Source: Maricaulis salignorans (lineage in GTDB: Bacteria > Pseudomonadota > Alphaproteobacteria > Caulobacterales > Aquidulcibacteraceae). From it: DNA of 64,000 nucleotides. Shown piece by piece: positions 37,519 to 45,513 of the stretch. Position 1 is the stretch's first letter, and each line of letters opens with the position of its first letter. Both the position numbers and the translations under genes were made by a program. The notes under the pieces are model-generated. The model saw only the letters and a list, made by a program, of their open reading frames with translations, was not told where the DNA came from and searched no databases. The stretch spans positions 95,728 through 159,727 of the forward strand of contig CAMDDL010000004.1 in NCBI GenBank assembly GCA_945891505.1, in the 5' to 3' direction.

Positions 37519-38318
37519 TTGTCCGTGCTTGATTTTGCTTCTGAGTTCTGCACGCTCGTACTCGGCGAAGCCCAGTGCCATAACGCAGCATCTTGAACTG
37601 GCAAGACCATAAAGAAATGCTCTAAAAGAGCTAAGGCAGCCAAGGTGAATAACAAGACAAAGCCTGTTGCCATGGCAGAACCTTCGATGGCCTGATCTGC
37701 TTGGGTCATTAACCAAGCGCACAGGATGAGCGATCCTATTACTGAAACCGGCATTAGCGCATTCATCGGCCGCTTGGGCAAATAGGATTTCAGATGCTCC
37801 AGATGTTCCGGGAAGAATTCATCTGTCAGGTTGGGCACGCCAAGAAAGATGTTAAGTTTGGCGCTGATCCGCATCGCGAACAAAATGCCAAATGTCCAAG
37901 CTGCCACTGGATTTGGTTGGCCCCAGGTCAGGCCGATCAGTGCCAAAAGTGTCAGAAAAATCGCGACCTCATGATGTATGACCGTTAAAGTCGCAAATTT
38001 AAAGCGCGTCCAGCCTTTGGCATCGGGCGGGCAAGCCGCAGGGCGCGGCCCAGTAATCTTGCCCATCAGGAAGCTTGCTTCATGCCAGCCCCAGATACAC
38101 AAGGCGCAGCCCGCGGAAATGTAAGCCGCCAATGTGGTATCGTCGCCCGCCGTCATAATCACGCCACCGGTAGCCATCGCTGAGACTAAAGCAAACAGGC
38201 ACAGCGCTGTGCCGTAACTCTTTGGCGGTAATCGTACAAGTAACAGAATAATGCCGGTACTGAACCACCATGCGAAAACCGTGGTTACAATCGGCACAGC
38301 AAGGGTGGCGAGATCCAT
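37482..38318 (-). CDS. puhE: Photosynthetic complex assembly protein PuhE (DUF3623)
   Basis: 278 residues with about seven to eight hydrophobic helices. Motifs of the family are FAWWFSTGIILLLVRLPPKS, GWHEASFLMGKITGPRP, FATLTVIHHEVAIFLTLLAL and SAKLNIFLGVPNLTDEFFPE. PuhE modulates bacteriochlorophyll delivery and assembly of the photosynthetic apparatus in Rhodobacter. It normally follows acsF; here it starts 43 bp after puhC with no acsF between them. Overlaps idi at its 3' end. Confidence 0.92.
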   Translation of the reverse strand: MDLATLAVPIVTTVFAWWFSTGIILLLVRLPPKSYGTALCLFALVSAMATGGVIMTAGDDTTLAAYISAGCALCIWGWHEASFLMGKITGPRPAACPPDAKGWTRFKFATLTVIHHEVAIFLTLLALIGLTWGQPNPVAAWTFGILFAMRISAKLNIFLGVPNLTDEFFPEHLEHLKSYLPKRPMNALMPVSVIGSLILCAWLMTQADQAIEGSAMATGFVLLFTLAALALLEHFFMVLPVQDAALWHWASPSTSVQNSEAKSSTDKCLSPNAWESTK

Positions 38319-38361
38319 TAGCGCCCTCGCTTGTTACGAAAACTGACGCGGCAGCCTGCCA

Positions 38362-38823
38362 TCATCGAGCCTCTGGCATGGCCAAGAATCGAGCAAACGC
38401 CCCCTCATTGGTCGGGCCAAAGGCGCGCAAATCGATCTCTTTGCCGGTTGTTGGGTCCGACATCGTCAAGCGCTTGTTGGGATAAAGCGACAGGTTGAAC
38501 GGAACTTCAGCGCCAATATTGCGCATCTTGCGGTCGCGTACAAAGCCCCGCATTACAGCGCGGATAAAGGCATCTTCACCCGGCACAATGACCTCTAGCG
38601 TGGCACCCGTCGTGGCATTGTGCACAATGACGGTGCCGTCTGCTTCATCGACAAAACGCAACTTCAGTACAGTGCTGGGAATAGGTGCTGAAACAATTGA
38701 ATCTATTGGCGGATTGAGATTCTGATAGCGCCCCACGGCTGCAGCGACCAGCGACAACGCGATCAAGCTGCCCGCAGCAAATAAGGCCCCTTTTGGAAAT
38801 GGTTCATGGTCAATTGCGCTCAT
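38362..38823 (-). CDS. puhC: Photosynthetic complex assembly protein PuhC
   Basis: 153 residues: short cytosolic N-terminus, one membrane helix (LFAAGSLIALSLVAAAVGRY) and a periplasmic domain with LKLRFVDEADGTVIVHNATT and EGAFARFLAMPE. PuhC is required for efficient LH1 and reaction-centre assembly in Rhodobacter. GGAAGGAAC upstream is a strong RBS. It sits in the conserved puhA-puhB-puhC order. Confidence 0.92.
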   Translation of the reverse strand: MSAIDHEPFPKGALFAAGSLIALSLVAAAVGRYQNLNPPIDSIVSAPIPSTVLKLRFVDEADGTVIVHNATTGATLEVIVPGEDAFIRAVMRGFVRDRKMRNIGAEVPFNLSLYPNKRLTMSDPTTGKEIDLRAFGPTNEGAFARFLAMPEAR

Positions 38824-38905
38824 GGTAATGTTCCTTCCGTTGGACTTAAGGCGTTAGTAAAGGGCTTAGGCCCGCTCTGCCGAAGCCGAGCGAGCCCTAA
38901 GCAAA

Positions 38906-39574
38906 TCAGGCGAGAGCTGGCTCGGCGCCAACGTCCGCAGCGTTTGACGCCTTGGAGGCATCGTCAACGCGTGGGGTCGTGGCATGGGTTTGCTCATGCG
39001 TGAGGCGCAGTGCTTCGGCCAGCACGGCCGCCGGCTTTGTGGCGTCGCGCAGACAACGTAGCGATGGTTGCGGCTGAGCAATGAAGCCCGGACGTGCATG
39101 TGGCCACAGTAGCACAACCGAGATCTTGTTCGGCTGCACTAATTGCAAGGCGACATCGCCACTGCCGTCGGCCAATTGGTTGACTGCAGCGCTTTCAATG
39201 ATCTTGTAGGGGATATTGATGGCTTTGGTCATGGCCGCGCCAAACCGCATGACCAAGCGGCGATTGGTCAGAGTATAGACCGTCGTGCGGCTGTTCAAAT
39301 AGGCCAAGCCGACCAAGAGGCCCAGACCGACCATGCCGATCGGGGCCACCCAAACAGCAGCCAGAAGCGCCGTACCAAGGTCCTGGCCATTTGCGGTTCC
39401 CTCAACGACGCGCCACATCATCAACAGCACGAAATAGGCCGCGACCCAGTCAACCCGGAAAACGCGTCGTGCCATAAGAATCCAGTCAGGCTCCCCCTGC
39501 CACAGGATAGTTTCACCCGGCGGTAGGTCGCTTGGCAAGCCGCGAACGGGTTCAAAATCGTGTTCGACGCTCAT
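38906..39574 (-). CDS. puhB: Reaction centre assembly protein PuhB
   Basis: 222 residues. Cytosolic N-terminus with PPGETILWQGEPDWILMARR, two to three membrane helices and a bacterial PH-like domain (TTVYTLTNRRLVMRFGAAMT then KAINIPYKIIESAAV), typical of PuhB. It helps reaction-centre assembly. Its ATG overlaps the puhA stop by 4 bp (ATGA), so translation is coupled. An Ala-rich, probably disordered tail of about 25 residues ends the protein. Confidence 0.93.
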   Translation of the reverse strand: MSVEHDFEPVRGLPSDLPPGETILWQGEPDWILMARRVFRVDWVAAYFVLLMMWRVVEGTANGQDLGTALLAAVWVAPIGMVGLGLLVGLAYLNSRTTVYTLTNRRLVMRFGAAMTKAINIPYKIIESAAVNQLADGSGDVALQLVQPNKISVVLLWPHARPGFIAQPQPSLRCLRDATKPAAVLAEALRLTHEQTHATTPRVDDASKASNAADVGAEPALA

Positions 39575-40353
39575 AGTACTGGCTCTGACCGGTCAGGGGT
39601 GGAGTAGAGATAACCCGCACCAAAGTAACCAACAATCTTTTCTTCTTCGAGCAAGGTCACTTGGTCTGGATTGGCCAGAGTTGGAGCACCTGCGACTTGG
39701 CTACCCAAGACTGCATCGAGGCGGACCCGGCTGAGGTTCTTTTGAACGACGCACATTGTCATTGGCACGAGCACATGCTTGGTTGGCCCACCTTCAGGCG
39801 TGACATCGACTTCAAGATAGCGGACGAGGAATTCGGCCCGGTCTACCCAAATGTCCTTAATGGCCCCAGCTGCTGACCCGTCGAGACCGACCAAAGCAAA
39901 GCCGCGCAGGTCTGGATCTTTCTTATCGATGGAATAATCTGTCGCAATGCGCAGCGGTGCAAGGCGCGTCGTGCCATGATTGGTCATATCTGGCGTGTCC
40001 GCGCGCACGGCGTAAGCGCCTGGACCAATCCCGGCAGACAAAGGATTGCCATCGGGCTCAATAGGAGACCCAGACCATGGAGCTGATCGCTTATACTGGG
40101 TTGCATGGGTATCGCGTGAGTCGTCTGGCTTCACCAGCTTGCTGCCGTCAGGCATGTTAAAAGTCTTTGGCGTTGAGGGAAAAAGACCGCCGGGGGTAGA
40201 TTCCAGAGCGCCTGTAACATCATCCTCAAGTGGAAAACCTTCGCGCCGACCCTCGCGCAGAAGGTAAAGTACCAACAGGAAGAAAAAGGCAAAAAAGAGA
40301 TAGAGAACTATCTCTGTGACATCCACGGTCCCCGCGAAATATTGGTTATACAT
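39571..40353 (-). CDS. puhA: Photosynthetic reaction centre H subunit
   Basis: 260 residues: one N-terminal transmembrane helix (VTEIVLYLFFAFFFLLVLYL), then LREGRREGFPLEDD and the cytosolic PRC-barrel domain with FALVGLDGSAAGAIKDIWVD and VPMTMCVVQKNLSRVRLDAV. The H subunit caps the L/M dimer and guides proton uptake to the secondary quinone. GGAGAAG precedes the ATG. The gene lies between lhaA and puhB as in other purple bacteria. Confidence 0.97.
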   Translation of the reverse strand: MYNQYFAGTVDVTEIVLYLFFAFFFLLVLYLLREGRREGFPLEDDVTGALESTPGGLFPSTPKTFNMPDGSKLVKPDDSRDTHATQYKRSAPWSGSPIEPDGNPLSAGIGPGAYAVRADTPDMTNHGTTRLAPLRIATDYSIDKKDPDLRGFALVGLDGSAAGAIKDIWVDRAEFLVRYLEVDVTPEGGPTKHVLVPMTMCVVQKNLSRVRLDAVLGSQVAGAPTLANPDQVTLLEEEKIVGYFGAGYLYSTPDRSEPVL

Positions 40354-40371
40354 GTCACTTCTCCATCGTAG

Positions 40372-41838
40372 TTAGAGGGTTGGGAATTCGGAGAGCCCAA
40401 AACGGCGCTCCCCTTTGTTGTTGATCTCTTGTGCTTCACGAATTTTTGATGGGCCCGGCGCATGCTTGGCGAGCGGACCGATCGCCACGAGAGCTGCAAA
40501 CAGCAGTCCGATTTCTAAGTGATAGACAATGCCATAGCTTGTCGCTGGGCCGCTGAACGCCGCTCCTAATGCCCCGGAAGCGGTCATTTGAGCGCCGAGG
40601 TCGCGAATGCCGCCACCAAGCGCAATACCAAGGCCGGCCGCTGTCGCCTGCACACCGCCCCACGCCCCAAGAGCGAGGCCAGACTGCTGACCCTCACTGG
40701 CCAAAGCCATGGCAGCCGTCAGCGTACCAATCGAAAACAAGCCGCCACCCAAGCCGATGCCGACCACGCCTAAACAGAAGAGAGGTGTCAATGAAAGCGC
40801 CCCGGCCAAGATGACACAGGCAAAAGCCACAACGCCGATTAGGGCACCATAGCCCGCGAGCCGATGGGCTTCGCCGTCCCGGCTCAGTTGCTGGGACGCA
40901 AAAGCAAATCCAGTCAATGTCCCCGCCGCCCAAAGGGCAGTCAAAGCGGTCGTGGAACCGACATCCATGCCAAGTACTTCAGCACCATAGGGCTCTAACA
41001 GGACATCTTGCATGGCAAATGCACCCGCGCCTAGGCCCGTTGCAACCAGCAGGCGAACCGTGCGCCCCTGTTGCATGAGCAGGTTCCATTGGTCCTTAAA
41101 GACAGGCCGCTCGCGGTCTGGTGCCGTTAGGGCAGGATTGCGAATCTCCTGCTTCCACACGGCGACGGCATTTAGGACAAAAGAGACAACCGCTGCACCT
41201 TGAATGACTTGGATCAAGCGCATGGCGTTGAAGTCCAACAACAAGCCGCCCAAAACCAAGGATGAAATCAGCATGCCCACCAAGAGCATCACATAGAGTA
41301 ATGCCACGACGCGCGGCCGGGTCTCGTCCGTTGCAAGGTCGGTTGCCAAGGCCAAGCCTGCTGTCTGGGTGGTGTGCATGCCTGCACCGACGAGTAAGAA
41401 AGCAAGTGCGGCTCCGACATGTCCAAAGATGATCGGTCCTTGACCATCGCCTGATAGGATCAGCAGGGCGAACGGCATAATAGCCAGTCCGGCGTATTGC
41501 GCCATTGTACCCATAAAAATGTACGGCGTGCGACGCCAGCCCAAGTAAGATTTATGTGTGTCAGATTTAAAGCCGATCAGGGCGCGCAATGGAGCAAACA
41601 AGAGCGGCAGGGACACCATCAAAGCGACTAATGTGCCACTTACGCCAAGCTCGACAATCATCACCCGGTTGAGCGTCCCCGTTAATAGGACGGCGGCCAT
41701 ACCTGTGGAAATTTGAAACAAGGATAAGCGTAGCAGCTGGCTAATGGGCAAATCTCTGCTTGCTGAGTCTGAAAAGGGCAGCATGCTGATAAACAACTGA
41801 CGCCACGCAGCAGCATTTTTTTCGGCTTGAGGCGTCAT
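40372..41838 (-). CDS. lhaA: LhaA, light-harvesting assembly factor (BCD/PucC family MFS)
   Basis: 488 residues with 12 predicted membrane helices. Family motifs include LFQISTGMAAVLLTGTLNRV, ALIGFKSDTHKSYLGWRRTP, AGLALATDLATDETRPRVVA and LGAWGGVQATAAGLGIALGG. LhaA aids LH1 assembly, probably by handling bacteriochlorophyll. ATG 41838 overlaps the bchF stop (ATGA) and is preferred over a TTG six codons earlier. In most alphaproteobacterial clusters bchM precedes lhaA; here it is bchF. Confidence 0.94.
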   Translation of the reverse strand: MTPQAEKNAAAWRQLFISMLPFSDSASRDLPISQLLRLSLFQISTGMAAVLLTGTLNRVMIVELGVSGTLVALMVSLPLLFAPLRALIGFKSDTHKSYLGWRRTPYIFMGTMAQYAGLAIMPFALLILSGDGQGPIIFGHVGAALAFLLVGAGMHTTQTAGLALATDLATDETRPRVVALLYVMLLVGMLISSLVLGGLLLDFNAMRLIQVIQGAAVVSFVLNAVAVWKQEIRNPALTAPDRERPVFKDQWNLLMQQGRTVRLLVATGLGAGAFAMQDVLLEPYGAEVLGMDVGSTTALTALWAAGTLTGFAFASQQLSRDGEAHRLAGYGALIGVVAFACVILAGALSLTPLFCLGVVGIGLGGGLFSIGTLTAAMALASEGQQSGLALGAWGGVQATAAGLGIALGGGIRDLGAQMTASGALGAAFSGPATSYGIVYHLEIGLLFAALVAIGPLAKHAPGPSKIREAQEINNKGERRFGLSEFPTL

Positions 41839-42575
41839 GATTGTTGCCCTGCCCAATTTGTGCCTGACGCTGCATTGGAGGGTGACATCAGCCCGCTTTG
41901 CGAACTTGCATCATTTTTCTTGCCTTCAAGGCGCGCCACGCGCAGTTTCCAAAGAAACTGCGCAGCATTTATCACATAAGTCCCATAGGCAGCGACTGCG
42001 ATGTAAACTTGTTGTTCAGGGGTCCACCAGCCTTTGAGAAGGGCAACAACATAAAGAGTTTGGAGGGCGAGGACCAACATCGAAAAGACGTCTTCCCAGA
42101 AGAAGGCTTCGACAAAGAGCCACTCATCAAAGACCACTTTTTCCCAAATCGAGCCCGTAATCATGATGGTATAAAGTAGGAAGGTCTTGATGAGGATGGA
42201 GATCGTTGCCGCCTCATACCCTTTGCCAGTCGTGAGATAATATGCGACCAAGCCCAAACTAATCAGGAAAACCAAAAATTGTAGCGGTGCCAAAATAGCC
42301 TGAACCAAAGTCCAAGGTGTCGCATCACGCCGTGCCCTCTGCTCAGGCGTGTACAACGGCTTTCTTGCCGATTTCGACCGTTCTGCGGTCGCCTGATTGG
42401 GCGCGCTGACAGGAAGGTTGGACAAAACACAGTCAACACCGGCTTGATCCGCACTGAAAATCTCAGATGTATGAACCCCTTTATATCTCGCATCCTGCTC
42501 TATCGCAGGCGCACCTTCGCACTCGCAAAATGAATGCGAAGACACTGATTTTGATGAGATATGCAAGGAATGCAT
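41835..42575 (-). CDS. bchF: 3-vinyl bacteriochlorophyllide hydratase
   Basis: BchF hydrates the C3 vinyl group of (bacterio)chlorophyllide to hydroxyethyl. The conserved core begins with KPLYTPEQRARRDATPWTLV and contains LLYTIMITGSIWEKVVFDEW, FVEAFFWEDVFSMLVLALQT and YIAVAAYGTYVINAAQFLWK over several membrane helices. From ATG 42575 (GGAAA upstream) the protein has 246 residues, about 70 more at the N-terminus than usual; TTG starts at 42611 and about 42428 are alternatives. Couples to lhaA by ATGA. The usual partners bchN, bchB, bchH, bchL and bchM are not behind it. Confidence 0.9.
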   Translation of the reverse strand: MHSLHISSKSVSSHSFCECEGAPAIEQDARYKGVHTSEIFSADQAGVDCVLSNLPVSAPNQATAERSKSARKPLYTPEQRARRDATPWTLVQAILAPLQFLVFLISLGLVAYYLTTGKGYEAATISILIKTFLLYTIMITGSIWEKVVFDEWLFVEAFFWEDVFSMLVLALQTLYVVALLKGWWTPEQQVYIAVAAYGTYVINAAQFLWKLRVARLEGKKNDASSQSGLMSPSNAASGTNWAGQQS

Positions 42576-42909
42576 TCTTGATTTCCGGCGGCGTTCGACG
42601 AAAAGTGCCAACGCTATCTCTCAGTTTCGCACGCCCACTTTGATTGTCAAGTTATTTGGACGCCTAATAAAACTGACACTTTTTTACTTTTGGGGACAAA
42701 TTTTTCAATTTGGCTCTGGCCCATATTGAATCTTCGTGTAAGTTGATGAAACCAGAGGTCAGATAAAGCTCAGAAAATAGGGCTTCTACGCTGGTTTGGG
42801 ATGACCTGATGATTGAATTCCTCGTAAGGCGGGAACCAACAGCAGGGGGCAGCGCGTAGCTGGACGCGCACGAGACGGTGTGACTCCGCAAAAGATCTGG
42901 AGAAGCAAA
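42576..42909. promoter_or_regulatory. bchF / aerR divergent control region
   Basis: 334 bp between the bchF-puh operon (minus) and aerR-ppsR (plus). It contains a TTGACA (minus strand, 42650 to 42645) that can serve as the -35 of bchF, overlapped by a PpsR-type half-perfect site at 42645-42662, and further AT-rich sequence with the plus-strand promoter for aerR. No second clear TGT-N12-ACA site was found. Confidence 0.55.
42645..42662. promoter_or_regulatory. Putative PpsR/CrtJ site upstream of bchF
   Basis: TGTCAAGTTATTTGGACG fits the CrtJ/PpsR consensus TGT-N12-ACA with one mismatch (final A to G). It overlaps the TTGACA on the minus strand that could be the bchF -35, so binding would block the polymerase. 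Its neighbour ppsR encodes the cognate repressor. Confidence 0.5.
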
Positions 42910-43821
42910 ATGTCCAATCAAGACACCTTAGTGCACTTGGACCCCAGAAACCACGGCCAAGAAGATGTAACGCAAGGTCCAAAGCCAGCTTGGAAAAAAA
43001 CTGTGTCCGCTCCGGCGCATGGCGGCGACAAATCAACGGATGTGAAGATTATGGAGTTGCTGGCGCAGATGGTTGAAGGCGACATTATTCCCCGTCTCAT
43101 GCTGGCCCACAAAACCCATCGCGACCAAAACCTCGGCCAGGTCTCAGGCAAAGAGCCGGGGCAGACTGCCGTGATTGATCTCGCCCATATTTTACTCACT
43201 CACGAAGTCGATGACGTTGAAATCATTCTGCAGGCCTATTTGAATTCTGGTCTCCGCTTAGATGAAGTTTATGTTGACCTGATGGCACCGGCGGCTCGGC
43301 ATTTGGGTTCGATGTGGGAAGATGACACTGCGTCCTTCTCAGATGTCACGATTGGCCTTGGTCGGCTGCAGACACTCTTGAACCGGTTGAGCGATACCGA
43401 TCGCGACGAGAAAGATATTCGCGCAGACTTGGCATCGGGTCTTTTTGTGACGCCAGCAGGCGAAATGCACAGTTTTGGTATCCGCATGGTGGACGAATTA
43501 TTTAGGCGTGCGGGCTGGCGAACCCTGTGCGAGCCAAATTCACGCATCAATGACGTCTTGGCAATTGTGGGCAGTGAGAGCTTCCATATCCTCGGAATCG
43601 GCATTTCTGGCGAGGCTCAGGTCCCATTTGTTAAAGAATTGATCCGTCAGGTCCGTAAAGTCTCACACAATCGCCATATTCTCGTGATGATTGGAGGCAG
43701 CCACATTGTTGGGCGGCCCGAAATGGCAGCAAGCATCGGGGCCGATTTCTCTGCGTGTGACGGCAGGGAAGCTATCGCCATCGCCGAAACAGTCATATAC
43801 GAGCACACTCACAGACATTAA
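42910..43821 (+). CDS. aerR: B12-binding PpsR antirepressor AerR/PpaA
   Basis: About 303 residues from ATG 42910 (GGAG upstream; an earlier ATG at 42880 would add ten). A SCHIC-type cobalamin domain: helical LTHEVDDVEIILQAYLNSGL, RHLGSMWEDDTASFSDVTIG, then a Rossmann-like B12 half with ILGIGISGEAQVPFVKELIR and ILVMIGGSHIVGRPEMAASI. In Rhodobacter AerR/PpaA binds hydroxocobalamin in light and counteracts CrtJ/PpsR. It lies 35 bp before ppsR, the conserved pairing. Confidence 0.92.
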   Translation: MSNQDTLVHLDPRNHGQEDVTQGPKPAWKKTVSAPAHGGDKSTDVKIMELLAQMVEGDIIPRLMLAHKTHRDQNLGQVSGKEPGQTAVIDLAHILLTHEVDDVEIILQAYLNSGLRLDEVYVDLMAPAARHLGSMWEDDTASFSDVTIGLGRLQTLLNRLSDTDRDEKDIRADLASGLFVTPAGEMHSFGIRMVDELFRRAGWRTLCEPNSRINDVLAIVGSESFHILGIGISGEAQVPFVKELIRQVRKVSHNRHILVMIGGSHIVGRPEMAASIGADFSACDGREAIAIAETVIYEHTHRH

Positions 43822-43856
43822 CCGTTTATGCTAGTTTTAAGGTATCTATCACGCAC

Positions 43857-45287
43857 ATGGAACATACCCCCGCCAATCAAAACTTCGGTCCACTGCTGCA
43901 ACCGGCAGCGCTTGGCGACTTAGAGGCTTCGATTGCGGTTAAGGTTCTGGCTGCCGGTGGCGATGTCGCGATTGTGATAGACCGCGATGGTGTGATTTGC
44001 GATTTGGCCGTCGGCAATTCAGACCTTCAGCTTGATGATTTTGAAAGCTGGGTAAACAAGCCTTGGTCAGATACCGTCACGCAGGATAGCCGCCCAAAGG
44101 TGGAAGAGATGTTGCGTGATGCAGCGTCTGACAAAGCGATCCGCTGGCGCGAACTCAACCACCCGTCTCGTCGGGGCGATTCTGTTGCTTTGCGTTATGT
44201 GGCCGTCGGCACCGGAGATGATGGTCGGATTATTGCTATCGGCCGCGACCATCGTGCCGCGTCAGTCCTGCAGCAGCGTCTGTTGCAAGCGCAGCAGTCG
44301 ATGGAGCGGGACTATGCGCGGATGCGCACGTCTGAATCGCGCTATCGGATGCTGTTTCAGTCGACCAGCGAAGCTGTTCTCATTATTGATGGCTCTACCC
44401 GCCGTGTGGCAGAAGCTAATCCTGCCGCAGATCGCTTGATCGGTGGGGATGGTTCCCTTGTTGGTAAGCCATTTTCGCGCCTGTTTGCGGTCCAAAACCA
44501 AGAAGATGCTGCGTCCCTTCTTTCGGTCGCTCAGGCATCAACCAGCCGGTCGGCCCCGCAAACCAGTCTGACATCCAATGGTCGGCAGTTGAATGTGAGC
44601 GCCTCCCTATTTAGGCAGGACCGCAGCATGCACTTCCTGGTTCGGTTGGTTCCTGCTGAACGATCAGAACCTATTCCGGTAGACAGGAGCCATCGCATGT
44701 TGGCGGCGATTAATCTTCTGCCGGACGGTCTAGTGGTCACAGACCGGGAATTGAATATTCTCACAGAGAATTCTGCCTTCCTCGATCTTGTTCATTTGCC
44801 AACCCCAGAGCAGGCCAATGGCGAAACCCTGACCCGGTTTTTGGGCCGTCCGGGCGTTGACCGCAATATCCTCCTCGAAAACCTCGTGAAATATGGCGTC
44901 GTCCGCAATTTCCCGACCGTTTTGCAAACCCAATTTGGTGAGCTGGAAGATGTCGAAGTTTGCGCTGTATCGGTTCCTGAGGGGGAAGAAGGCTTCTATG
45001 GCTTCAGCATCCGTCGGGTTAGCCGCCGTGAGATGGAGCGTGGCCAACAGCCGCTAGAACTTGTCCGTTCTCCAGCGGATATGAGTGAGTTGGTGGGCCG
45101 GGTTTCTTTAAAAGAAATCGTGCGCGACACCACTGATTTTGTTGAAAGGCTTTGCATTGAAGCGGCCTTGGACCTGACTGGCAACAATCGGGCGTCTGCT
45201 GCAGAGATTTTAGGCGTCAGCCGCCAAAGCCTTTACTCCAAGCTTCATCGCTTTGGGATCGGCAATTTTGACGACGACCCCCAATAG
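43857..45287 (+). CDS. ppsR: Photosynthesis repressor PpsR (CrtJ)
   Basis: 476 residues: N-terminal PAS-like region (about 25-135), a helical Q-linker (LQQRLLQAQQSMERDYARM), two PAS domains (about 160-270 and 285-400) and a Fis-type HTH at the C-terminus (NNRASAAEILGVSRQSLYSK, then LHRFGIGNF). Cys433, just before the HTH (VERLCIEAALDLTG), matches the redox-active cysteine of CrtJ/PpsR. It represses bch, crt and puc genes under oxygen by binding TGT-N12-ACA. A perfect site follows 173 bp downstream, before bchG. Confidence 0.95.
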   Translation: MEHTPANQNFGPLLQPAALGDLEASIAVKVLAAGGDVAIVIDRDGVICDLAVGNSDLQLDDFESWVNKPWSDTVTQDSRPKVEEMLRDAASDKAIRWRELNHPSRRGDSVALRYVAVGTGDDGRIIAIGRDHRAASVLQQRLLQAQQSMERDYARMRTSESRYRMLFQSTSEAVLIIDGSTRRVAEANPAADRLIGGDGSLVGKPFSRLFAVQNQEDAASLLSVAQASTSRSAPQTSLTSNGRQLNVSASLFRQDRSMHFLVRLVPAERSEPIPVDRSHRMLAAINLLPDGLVVTDRELNILTENSAFLDLVHLPTPEQANGETLTRFLGRPGVDRNILLENLVKYGVVRNFPTVLQTQFGELEDVEVCAVSVPEGEEGFYGFSIRRVSRREMERGQQPLELVRSPADMSELVGRVSLKEIVRDTTDFVERLCIEAALDLTGNNRASAAEILGVSRQSLYSKLHRFGIGNFDDDPQ

Positions 45288-45460
45288 GTCTGCTCCCTCT
45301 TTTTATCGAGCCAGTGGTCAGCAAACTGCCAGCGAATTCCGATTTTCGAGCGCGGCTTGATCTTTTTGGATCAAAGTTGCCATAGGTACAAAAGTTAGAG
45401 CAACAGCTTATGCCCGTGTGTATTGAAAACAAAGTTATTTTCGAGAATCCTGCCCTAACT

Positions 45461-45490
45461 AAAGAGTGTCGAATTTAATTGACACTCTTT
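45461..45490. promoter_or_regulatory. Perfect PpsR/CrtJ palindrome in the bchG promoter
   Basis: Arms AAAGAGTGTC (45461-45470) and GACACTCTTT (45481-45490) are exact inverted repeats around GAATTTAATT; inside is TGTC-N10-GACA, exactly the TGT-N12-ACA consensus for CrtJ/PpsR. TTGACA at 45479-45484 within it is spaced 17 bp from TAGGCT (45502-45507), a weak -10, so a bound repressor would cover the bchG promoter. Confidence 0.85.
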
Positions 45491-45513
45491 AATGTCCAAC
45501 ATAGGCTTGCCCT

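Noticed and set aside
36904..37722. Long N-terminal form of idi
   Set aside because: The extra 68 codons lie inside puhE on the same strand and have no Idi-like sequence.
43822..43856. Separate promoter for ppsR
   Set aside because: The gap to aerR is only 35 bp with no recognisable -35/-10; the two are probably one operon.
45358..45376. TTGATC-TTTTTG-GATCAA hairpin after ppsR as terminator
   Set aside because: The stem is only 6 bp and no T-run follows it.
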